Shown here: positions 1 to 9,199 of the stretch, piece after piece
Layout of the letters: each line of letters begins with the position of its first letter
Numbering within the stretch: position 1 is the first letter of the stretch
Assembly (NCBI GenBank): GCA_937891245.1
Contig: CALAGB010000351.1
Coordinates: forward strand, 1 to 10,485
Direction: 5' to 3'
Source: an uncultured Thermomicrobiales bacterium
Lineage (GTDB): Bacteria > Chloroflexota > Chloroflexia > Thermomicrobiales > Thermomicrobiaceae
Length of the DNA stretch: 10,485 nt
The notes under the pieces: model-generated
Database searches by the model: none
Seen by the model: the letters and a program-made list of their open reading frames with translations, nothing else
Told to the model about the DNA's origin: nothing
Program-made: the position numbers and the translations under genes

Positions 1-1701
1 CCCGTGGATAACGAGCTTCTGCATAACGAACGGTTTGAACAACTCCAGCGCCATCTTCTTCGGCAGGCCGCACTGATGCAGCTTCAGATCCGGGCCGACC
101 ACGATGACCGAGCGGCCTGAGTAGTCGACGCGCTTGCCAAGCAGGTTCTGGCGGAAACGGCCCTGCTTACCCTTCAGCAGGTCGGACAAGCTCTTCAGCT
201 TGTGCTTCCCACTGCCGGACACGACGCGGCCGCGTCGCCCATTGTCGATCAAGGCATCGACTGCTTCCTGCAACATACGCTTCTCGTTGCGCACGATGAT
301 ATCCGGCGCGCCGAGTTCGAGCAGTCGCTTGAGACGGTTGTTGCGGTTGATCACGCGACGATAGAGATCGTTGAGGTCGGACGTCGCGAAGCGGCCACCA
401 TCGAGCTGGACCATCGGTCGCAGATCGGGCGGGATAACCGGCAGCGCCGTGAAGATCATCCATTCCGGCCGGTTGCCGCTGCGCCGCAGCGCCTCAACCA
501 CGCGCAGCCGCTTGGTGGCCTTCTTGCGCCGCATGCCGCTCATGTTCTGGATGTCGAGCCGAAGGTCGGACGCGAGCTGATCCAGGTCCATCTTGGCAAC
601 GACGTCGTAGACCGCCTCGGCGCCCATGCTGGCCGAGAAGACGCCCGGCGCCAGCTCGGTCAGTTCACGGTATTGCGTCTCGGTCAGGACCTGAAGTTCC
701 TTCATGTCCGAGATCTGCTTCACCATGCTGTCGGCCTCGGCACGGAGCGCTGACTTCTGTTGCTCGATTTCCGATTCGAACTTGCGAACGCGCTCGTCCG
801 CCTGCCCTTGCAACTGGTCGCGCTCAGCCTCAGCCAACGCATTGCCGCTGGTGACGTCGTGCTCCGCTTGCGTCGAAATCTCTTCCAACTCGGCGTTGAC
901 GATGTCGTTCAGCGCGCGAATGCGATCTTCGTTGATATTTTCGCCGGTGCGAACCACGGTTTGGCCGTGGAAGTTCACGTCGAACTCGGCAGCCGTGTTC
1001 AGCTGCGACTGCAACTGCTCACGCAGCTCGCCGGCCTCATTTTCCAGCGCCTCGCGCTGTTCGGTCAGTTGCTGTTCAACGGTGTGCTCAAGGCTCGACG
1101 CACCCTGCAGCAGGTTGTCCAGCTCGGCCTTGATCTCACCGGTAATCTCGTCACGCCGCGTGCTCAACTCGTTGTCGAGCTCTTCCAGTTCGGCCGACAA
1201 CTCTTCGTGGATCGTGCGTACGAGTTCGTCGCGTCCTTCGACGTCGACCGACGTGATCAGGTACGACGCAAAATAGAGGACGCGCTCCAGGTTGCGCGGC
1301 GAGATGTCGAGCAGCAGGCCAAGCCGGCTCGGCGTCCCCTTGACGTACCAGATATGCGCCACCGGCGCGGCCAGTTCGATATGACCCATCCGCTCGCGGC
1401 GGACTTTTGACCGCGTGACTTCGACGCCGCACTTGTCGCAGATTGTACCGGCGTGGCGTACACGCTTGTACTTGCCGCAGTAGCACTCGAAGTCTTTAGT
1501 CGGTCCAAAAATACGCTCGCAGAAGAGCCCGCCATGTTCAGGCTTCAACGTGCGGTAGTTGATCGTCTCCGGCTTGGTGACTTCGCCGTACGACCAGCTA
1601 CGGATCGCCTCAGGCGATGCCAGGCTGATCCGGATCGCGTCGAAATTGTTGACGTCGAAGACCCTCTGCGAATCTCGGTTCCTTGTTGCGCTTGCTGTCA
1701 T
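1..1701 (-). CDS. rpoC: RNA polymerase subunit beta' (RpoC), N-terminal 567 residues
   Basis: Largest subunit of the core RNA polymerase, which forms the clamp and most of the catalytic cleft. The first 567 codons are present. The frame stays open to the left edge, so the gene is cut by the window and the catalytic NADFDGD motif lies outside it. Visible elements are the N-terminal zinc site (C73-Y-C75, then C88-D-K-C91), the lid/rudder region around RNRNNRLKRLL (452-462), NEKRMLQEAVDAL (472-484) and KGKQGRFRQNLLGKRVDYSG (510-529). Between about residues 152 and 332, where E. coli has only a short connector, there is an insertion of roughly 180 residues rich in Glu, Gln, Leu and Ala that looks like long helices. 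The ATG start lies 21 nt after the rpoB stop with only a weak GGTGA/ATGGA-type binding site, so translation is probably coupled to rpoB. The family assignment is certain. Confidence 0.98.
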   Translation of the reverse strand, partial: MTASATRNRDSQRVFDVNNFDAIRISLASPEAIRSWSYGEVTKPETINYRTLKPEHGGLFCERIFGPTKDFECYCGKYKRVRHAGTICDKCGVEVTRSKVRRERMGHIELAAPVAHIWYVKGTPSRLGLLLDISPRNLERVLYFASYLITSVDVEGRDELVRTIHEELSAELEELDNELSTRRDEITGEIKAELDNLLQGASSLEHTVEQQLTEQREALENEAGELREQLQSQLNTAAEFDVNFHGQTVVRTGENINEDRIRALNDIVNAELEEISTQAEHDVTSGNALAEAERDQLQGQADERVRKFESEIEQQKSALRAEADSMVKQISDMKELQVLTETQYRELTELAPGVFSASMGAEAVYDVVAKMDLDQLASDLRLDIQNMSGMRRKKATKRLRVVEALRRSGNRPEWMIFTALPVIPPDLRPMVQLDGGRFATSDLNDLYRRVINRNNRLKRLLELGAPDIIVRNEKRMLQEAVDALIDNGRRGRVVSGSGKHKLKSLSDLLKGKQGRFRQNLLGKRVDYSGRSVIVVGPDLKLHQCGLPKKMALELFKPFVMQKLVIHG

Positions 1702-1722
1702 GGTCTGTCCATCACCAATTCA

Positions 1723-5202
<3,480 letters not shown>

Positions 5203-5207
5203 GCGCT

Positions 5208-5216
5208 ACTCCTTTA
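5208..5216 (-). promoter_or_regulatory. Strong ribosome binding site of rpoB
   Basis: Read on the minus strand this is TAAAGGAGT. AGGAG ends six bases before the rpoB ATG, a near-ideal match to the 16S rRNA tail. It supports the first in-frame ATG over the second one nine codons further in. Confidence 0.85.
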
Positions 5217-5238
5217 TATAGATATGGGGGACACACGA

Positions 5239-5261
5239 CGGGCACTGCCCGCTCGCAGCGG
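5239..5261 (-). other. Two overlapping small hairpins just upstream of the rpoB ribosome binding site
   Basis: On the transcript, CCGCT-GCG-AGCGG (5249-5261) can form a 5-bp stem, and CGGGC-AGT-GCCCG (5239-5251) can form another. They share three bases, so only one can form at a time. They sit 20-50 nt before the binding site. Such short stems arise by chance in GC-rich DNA, so a regulatory role is only possible. Confidence 0.3.
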
Positions 5262-5311
5262 TCAGCACGGCAGGCGTGTAGAGCGTCGAGTTGGCCTCGG
5301 GCTGTCTCGCC

Positions 5312-5372
5312 GGAAAATGGAGAAAGCGGGAAGGCAATAACTACCCCTCCCGAATACCAATATCGTTCGGAA
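5312..5372 (-). promoter_or_regulatory. Possible attenuator in the rpoBC leader (two alternative hairpins)
   Basis: Within the roughly 225-nt rpoB leader, hairpin A pairs TTCCGAA (5366-5372) with TTCGGGA (5348-5354) across an 11-nt loop: 7 bp, one of them G-U. Hairpin B pairs CGGGAGGG (5345-5352) with CCTTCCCG (5327-5334) across a 10-nt loop: 8 bp, one G-U. The arms overlap at 5348-5352, so the structures exclude each other. Hairpin B is followed by CTTTCTCCATTTTCC (5312-5326), a pyrimidine-rich tract resembling a weak intrinsic terminator tail. The arrangement suggests an anti-terminator/terminator switch controlling read-through into rpoBC. The pairing is directly visible; the function is inferred. 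Confidence 0.4.
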
Positions 5373-5432
5373 TTCGTCCCTGCGTCTTCATTCACATCCG
5401 AAGCGCGAGCGATCACCCATCAGCAAACGTGT

Positions 5433-5461
5433 AGTATACGCCTCGACACGGGAGATGTCAA
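5433..5461 (-). promoter_or_regulatory. Consensus sigma-70-type promoter of rpoBC
   Basis: On the minus strand TTGACA (5456-5461, perfect -35) is separated by 17 nt from TATACT (5433-5438, five of six -10 bases). Transcription should begin near 5425-5427, giving a leader of about 225 nt before the rpoB ATG. This is the best promoter match seen in the window and points toward rpoB. It explains how rpoBC can be expressed without an upstream rplJL operon. Confidence 0.85.
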
Positions 5462-5560
5462 GCCCAATCCGTCTGCTATTGTGGAATGGAGTTGGCGCCA
5501 CTGCTCACGCGCCGGAAGCCTATCACGTCCTCCGATTCCCGCCCAACAGCACCGTCACGA

Positions 5561-5586
5561 TTGCACCCGCGTACGACGTGTAAAAT
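5561..5586 (+). promoter_or_regulatory. Candidate promoter of the DUF2085-coaBC operon
   Basis: TAAAAT at 5581-5586 matches the -10 consensus at five of six bases and lies about 47 nt before the DUF2085 start codon. The only -35-like element nearby, TTGCAC (5561-5566), gives a short 14-nt spacer, so the promoter would be weak or use another -35. It lies about 100 bp from the divergent rpoBC promoter. The assignment is tentative. Confidence 0.35.
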
Positions 5587-5633
5587 GACCCGGAGATATT
5601 GCCCACAGTTGCACGTACGAAGGGCACGACGGC

Positions 5634-6215
5634 ATGGGTTCCGGCGCTCGCCGCACCACACCAACCGAAGAACGGGTCATCATCGCGATAGACCGCGCCA
5701 TCTATCATGTCGCCCGGCACTGGGTCTGGGTGCTGAACATCGTCGGCGCGTTCATGGTCGGCCTGCCGTTGCTGGCCCCGTTTCTCGCATCTTCCGGGCA
5801 TCACCGGCTCGCGAACGTCATCTACGACCCCTTTAGCCTGATCTGCAACCAACTCCCCGACCGGAGTTTCCACATCTTCGGGTACAAGATGGCGTACTGT
5901 GAGCGTTGCTTCGCCATTTATGGCGCGACGCTCCTTCTCGGTCTGATCTACGGAGTCTCACGGCGCAATATGCGGCCGGCAACGGTCCTCGAAGCGATCG
6001 CGCTCTCGCTGCCGATGGCGGTTGACGGCTTCACGCAGCTCTTCGGCTGGCGGGAAAGCACCTGGGAACTGCGCGTCGTAACGGGATCGCTCTTCGCGCT
6101 GGCGATCGCCTGGTTCGTCTTCCCGCGCCTGCAAAATGGCTTCGCCGAGATCGTACAGACCGTCGAAGAGCGTTTCGACCGGCTCGTGCGCGAAGGACGC
6201 GCCGCACCGCTTTAG
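5634..6215 (+). CDS. DUF2085 family integral membrane protein
   Basis: A 193-residue polytopic membrane protein of unknown biochemical function. It carries the recognisable DUF2085 signature: C71-N-Q-L-P-D-R-S-F in the first loop, then Y-C89-E-R-C92-F-A-I-Y-G leading into a helix, then the D131-G dipeptide, R140-E-S and LRVVTGSLF near the last helix. Predicted membrane segments lie near residues 32-52, 93-109, 117-131 and 146-163, followed by a charged cytoplasmic-looking tail. The three conserved cysteines and acidic residues could bind a metal, but that is a guess from spacing. The ATG is preceded by GAAGGG nine bases upstream. It is the first gene of a probable operon with coaBC, which begins 22 nt after its stop. 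Shared transcription may be organisational, with no known functional link to CoA synthesis. Confidence 0.88.
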   Translation: MGSGARRTTPTEERVIIAIDRAIYHVARHWVWVLNIVGAFMVGLPLLAPFLASSGHHRLANVIYDPFSLICNQLPDRSFHIFGYKMAYCERCFAIYGATLLLGLIYGVSRRNMRPATVLEAIALSLPMAVDGFTQLFGWRESTWELRVVTGSLFALAIAWFVFPRLQNGFAEIVQTVEERFDRLVREGRAAPL

Positions 6216-6237
6216 CCGCACATCGCCAGGGGCAGAG

Positions 6238-7446
6238 ATGAGGCGCTTACTCAACGGAAAACATATTGTGCTCGGCGTTTCCGGCGGAATCGCCGCCTAC
6301 AAGGCGATTGAGTTAGCCCGCGATTTGACGCTGGCCAGGGCGCTCGTCGATGTCATGCTGACCCGTTCCGCACTCGAATTCCTGCAACCGCTGCCGTTCG
6401 AAACGCTCACCCGGCGTAAGGTCTACTCAGAGGTCTTTGTCCCCTGGACCGACGACCTGCATGGTCACATCAGTATGGCCGAACGCGCCGACGCCATGAT
6501 CGTCGCGCCAGCGACCGCCAACACCATTGCCAAACTCGTACACGGGTTCGCTGACGACATGCTCACAGTCAGCGCGCTCGCCTGCACGGCGCCGCTGATC
6601 GTCGCTCCAGCGATGGATCACAACATGTATCTCCATCCCGCCACCCAGGAGAATCTACGCATTCTGCGCGAGCGCGGCGTGCGCATCATCGGACCCGAGC
6701 GCGGCCCGCTGGCATCGGGTGCGATTGGCTTCGGGCGACTCTCGCCGGTCGAACGGCTCGTTGAGGCGGTTCGAGCCGCCTGCGCCGTTCAGGGTCCACT
6801 CGCCGGCAAGCGCGTCGTGGTGAGCGCCGGACCGACCCGCGAGTCGATCGACCCAATCCGCTTCGTCAGCAATCGTTCGAGCGGGAAAATGGGCTATCAG
6901 ATCGCCGACGCGTTCCTCGATGCCGGAGCGCTCGTCACGCTCGTGTCCGGCCCGACGGCGCTACGTCCACCAGCCGAAGCGACGTTCGTCCCGGTCGAAA
7001 GCGCACAGGAAATGGCTGAGGCCGTCGCGCAGGAGACCGCGGCAGCCGACGTCCTGGTGATGGCCGCCGCCGTTGCCGATTACCGTCCAGCAGAGATCGC
7101 CGAGCACAAGATTAAGAAATCGGATGCCGATCTCGCCCTCCGTATGGAGCGGACGATTGATATCCTGGCGAGCACGAATCGACCCGGGCTCCTGAAAGTC
7201 GGCTTCGCGGCGGAAACGCGGGATCTACTCGCGTCAGCAGCGGGCAAACTGGCTCGAAAGCAACTCGATCTGATCGTCGCCAACGAGGGCCCGGCCACCA
7301 TGGGGAGCGACGAGAGTCGAGCCTACTTGTTGACGCGCGATGGCGAGCCGGAGGAGTTGCCGTTGATGGCCAAGCATGATCTCGCCCAACTGATCGTCGA
7401 GCGGGTTCTACGGTTGCTCGAGAACGGGGCGAAAAACCCTCGATGA
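6238..7446 (+). CDS. coaBC: Bifunctional phosphopantothenoylcysteine decarboxylase / phosphopantothenate-cysteine ligase (CoaBC, Dfp)
   Basis: Catalyses two consecutive cytosolic steps of coenzyme A synthesis. The CoaB half joins 4'-phosphopantothenate to cysteine using a nucleotide triphosphate; the FMN-dependent CoaC half decarboxylates the product to 4'-phosphopantetheine. At 402 residues it has the usual family length. The CoaC domain (about 1-185) shows SGGIAAYK (15-22), catalytic His77 in HISMAERAD, PATANTIAK (91-99), PAMDHNMY (124-131) and the flap LASGAIGFGR (158-167). The CoaB domain (about 189-400) shows AGPTRESIDPIRFVSNRSSG (197-216), AAAVADYRP (276-284) and KIKK (291-294). Numbering runs two ahead of E. 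coli throughout. Two CoaC active-site positions are atypical: Asp127 for Asn125 and Ser160 for Cys158. The ATG at 6238 has AGGGG five bases upstream and lies 22 nt after the DUF2085 stop. The stop overlaps the next gene by 4 nt. Confidence 0.96.
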   Translation: MRRLLNGKHIVLGVSGGIAAYKAIELARDLTLARALVDVMLTRSALEFLQPLPFETLTRRKVYSEVFVPWTDDLHGHISMAERADAMIVAPATANTIAKLVHGFADDMLTVSALACTAPLIVAPAMDHNMYLHPATQENLRILRERGVRIIGPERGPLASGAIGFGRLSPVERLVEAVRAACAVQGPLAGKRVVVSAGPTRESIDPIRFVSNRSSGKMGYQIADAFLDAGALVTLVSGPTALRPPAEATFVPVESAQEMAEAVAQETAAADVLVMAAAVADYRPAEIAEHKIKKSDADLALRMERTIDILASTNRPGLLKVGFAAETRDLLASAAGKLARKQLDLIVANEGPATMGSDESRAYLLTRDGEPEELPLMAKHDLAQLIVERVLRLLENGAKNPR

Positions 7447-7823
7447 GCCAGGTACAACCACCTCGCGAACGACCGAGCAACGCCAGGCCGGCGACGATTC
7501 AGATCCTTCGTTGGATCATCGTCAATCTCGGCGCGCTGGTCGTGACGATGCTCGTACTCCGCGTCGCGATCGTCGCTGTCACACCCGATCCAGCGCAGAC
7601 CGGGCTGAGCGTCCTCATCCGCGCCACCCACTACGCCACCTGGCCGTTATCGCACGTTCCGCCGCTGGCGTCATCGATCACGGGCGCGCTCACGTTCGCT
7701 GATGTCCTGACGCTCATCGTCGCGTTCTGTGCCTGGATCGCCGCGATCGGTGTCGTCGCGGGATGGGAACGAGAGGGGCAGCGCATGGGCCTGCAATCGA
7801 ATGAGGAGCGGCTAAAGCCGTAG
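7443..7823 (+). CDS. Small two-helix membrane protein, possibly YggT-like
   Basis: A 126-residue protein with a basic, Pro-rich N-terminal tail and membrane helices near residues 22-46 and 84-107. The roughly 38-residue loop between them contains ATWPLSHVPP (61-70 region), followed by a charged C-terminal tail. The layout of a helix ending in LR, then a loop with a T.PL motif and Pro residues, then a second helix recalls the YggT/YlmG family. No motif is decisive, so this remains a weak similarity. The ATG overlaps the coaBC stop as ATGA and has no strong binding site of its own, which indicates translational coupling and co-transcription with coaBC. No function can be assigned. The downstream stretch to the next ORF (7824-7989) holds only a 5-bp hairpin (GGTTC 7914-7918 with GAACC 7927-7931). 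Confidence 0.75.
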   Translation: MSQVQPPRERPSNARPATIQILRWIIVNLGALVVTMLVLRVAIVAVTPDPAQTGLSVLIRATHYATWPLSHVPPLASSITGALTFADVLTLIVAFCAWIAAIGVVAGWEREGQRMGLQSNEERLKP

Positions 7824-7989
7824 AACGCGGTCCATGTTAGACTCGATGCGATAGATCGGCTGATGATGCACGTCCGGTACGATGCGCTCACGACGTGGCA
7901 TGCCGGCTGTAACGGTTCAGTTCATGGAACCACTCGGTGTGCAATGATCTGGGTTACGATGTGTTCTGACGGAAGGTAGGGAATCGACG

Positions 7990-8106
7990 ATGGCCAAGAA
8001 TCTCACGCGAGGAATTCTCAATCTCGTTCTGGCAGCTGCCGCGACCTGGTTGGCGAACTTCATCGTCGAGCGTGTCTTCGGCCCGGACGAAGTCGAAGCA
8101 GATTGA
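7990..8106 (+). CDS. Putative 38-residue single-helix membrane peptide
   Basis: A short ORF that begins MAKNLTRG, continues with a hydrophobic stretch (about residues 9-25, LNLVLAAAATWLANFIV in outline) and ends in a charged tail with ERVFGPDEVEAD. A TAGGGA ribosome binding site (7977-7982) lies seven bases before the ATG, an excellent placement. The combination of positive N terminus, helix and acidic C terminus suggests an inner-membrane peptide with its C terminus outside, though orientation is inferred. It stands alone between the coaBC operon and the lipid kinase gene, with 166 nt upstream and 157 nt downstream. No homologue is recognised. Its shortness means it could be fortuitous, but the binding site and the amphipathic design argue for a real gene. 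Confidence 0.6.
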   Translation: MAKNLTRGILNLVLAAAATWLANFIVERVFGPDEVEAD

Positions 8107-8191
8107 GTCACGACAACGTTCCGTAGAGTGAAACCCGCCCCGTAGCGCGACACCTTTTCCGAATAAACGCAGACCGACGAACGAATCGCTG

Positions 8192-8208
8192 ACCAGGCAA
8201 CACCTGGT
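8192..8208 (+). other. Small perfect inverted repeat between the 38-aa ORF and the lipid kinase gene
   Basis: ACCAGG and CCTGGT flank a 5-nt loop, a perfect 6-bp stem. No T-run follows, so it is not a convincing intrinsic terminator. It might be an mRNA processing or operator site. The rest of 8107-8263 shows no clear promoter. Confidence 0.3.
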
Positions 8209-8248
8209 GGCCGTTCACAAGAGAACAGAGTAGCTGGGTTACCGTCGT

Positions 8249-8261
8249 CGTGGAGGCCACG
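8249..8261 (+). promoter_or_regulatory. Ribosome binding site of the lipid kinase gene inside a small hairpin
   Basis: GGAGG (8252-8256) lies seven bases before the ATG at 8264 and decides that start over the ATG at 8276. The same bases sit in a possible 5-bp hairpin, CGTGG-AGG-CCACG, which would partly mask the binding site. Masking is inference; the site itself is clear. Confidence 0.55.
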
Positions 8262-8263
8262 GG

Positions 8264-9184
8264 ATGTTCGAACGCATGGTCGCCACCGCCATTCTGAACC
8301 CGAACACCGGCCGTCGAGGTGCGGACGAGATCGAAGCACTCTTGCGTGAGGTTCTCGCGCCGCACATGCGCCTGACGATCGTTCGAACCCGGCGCGCCGG
8401 CGACGCGGTCAGCCTTGGCCGTGCTGCGGCCCGCGAATCCGACATTGTTATCGCGGTCGGCGGCGATGGCACCGTCAACGAAGTCGCCAACGGCATGCTC
8501 ACCGGACGGGCGCGACTGGCCATCATCCCGACCGGCTCAACCAACGTCGTGGCGCGCAGTTTCAACATTCCAATCGAACCACGGTACGCCGCGCGCGCGT
8601 TGCTCGGTCAGCTTCAGCCGAAGTCGATCGACGTCATCCGTATGGACAATAAACGCATCGCGCTGCATATGATCGGCAGCGGCTTCGACGCCCAGATGAT
8701 GGGCGACACCGTTCCGATGCTGAAACGCGCCGCCGCCTGGATGGCATACGTACCCGCGGCACTCAAGCATGTCACTGGCAGCAACTGGAGTTTCAATATC
8801 ACCGTCGACGACCACACCGTTTCGACCATCGCCAAGATGGTTCTGGTGGCGAACGGCGGTTTCGTCATCGATCCGCGCTTCGAGGTCGGTCGGAATATCC
8901 GATCCGACGATGGCCTGCTCGACGTGATCGTCTTCAACCCGCCGAATCTCGCCGCGACGACCGAGATCGCGTCGCGCATCGCCATCGGTCAGGTCGATCG
9001 CTCGCAGTACGTTCAGCAATACACGGGGAAGCATGTGCGGATCGAAAGCGATCCGAGCGCACCGGTTGAATGCGATGGAGATGTCATCGGATCAACGCCG
9101 GTGGAGATGCGAATCGTACCGAGCGCGCTCACCGTGCTCGTACCGGCAGGCGAACGAGGCAGCGGTCAGTCGACGACCGGTTAG
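8264..9184 (+). CDS. Diacylglycerol kinase / YegS-type lipid kinase
   Basis: A soluble or membrane-peripheral lipid kinase of the DAGK catalytic family, 306 residues, typical length. These enzymes transfer the ATP gamma-phosphate to diacylglycerol or a related lipid alcohol, feeding phosphatidate back into phospholipid synthesis. Visible motifs are NPNTG (12-16), the nucleotide-binding GGDGT (66-70) followed by VNEVANG, and IPTGSTNVVARS (88-99), corresponding to the family's P-G-T-x-N element. A C-terminal beta-sandwich domain includes ANGGF (196-200), the metal-region DDGLLD (215-220) and VECDGD (268-273). The exact lipid substrate cannot be read from sequence; long-chain diols or sphingoid bases are alternatives. 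The start is set by a GGAGG box. The gene ends 15 nt from the convergent RodZ-like gene, with no visible terminator between them. Confidence 0.92.
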   Translation: MFERMVATAILNPNTGRRGADEIEALLREVLAPHMRLTIVRTRRAGDAVSLGRAAARESDIVIAVGGDGTVNEVANGMLTGRARLAIIPTGSTNVVARSFNIPIEPRYAARALLGQLQPKSIDVIRMDNKRIALHMIGSGFDAQMMGDTVPMLKRAAAWMAYVPAALKHVTGSNWSFNITVDDHTVSTIAKMVLVANGGFVIDPRFEVGRNIRSDDGLLDVIVFNPPNLAATTEIASRIAIGQVDRSQYVQQYTGKHVRIESDPSAPVECDGDVIGSTPVEMRIVPSALTVLVPAGERGSGQSTTG

Positions 9185-9199
9185 ACCGCCGGAGGGCCG

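Noticed and set aside
202..753. Long plus-strand open frame of 183 codons
   Set aside because: It is antisense to rpoC, whose translation over the same bases matches the conserved beta' core residue by residue.
760..1410. Plus-strand open frame of 216 codons
   Set aside because: Antisense shadow of the RpoC insertion and zinc-site region; composition simply mirrors the Glu/Leu-rich sense strand.
6136..6237. Longer N terminus for CoaBC starting inside the DUF2085 gene
   Set aside because: The extra 34 residues overlap DUF2085 codons and have no family counterpart; the ATG at 6238 has a good binding site and the family's usual N terminus.
7917..8339. Minus-strand open frame of 140 codons across the 38-aa ORF
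   Set aside because: It overlaps the lipid kinase start and the small ORF, is Arg/Ser-rich and shows no domain or binding site.
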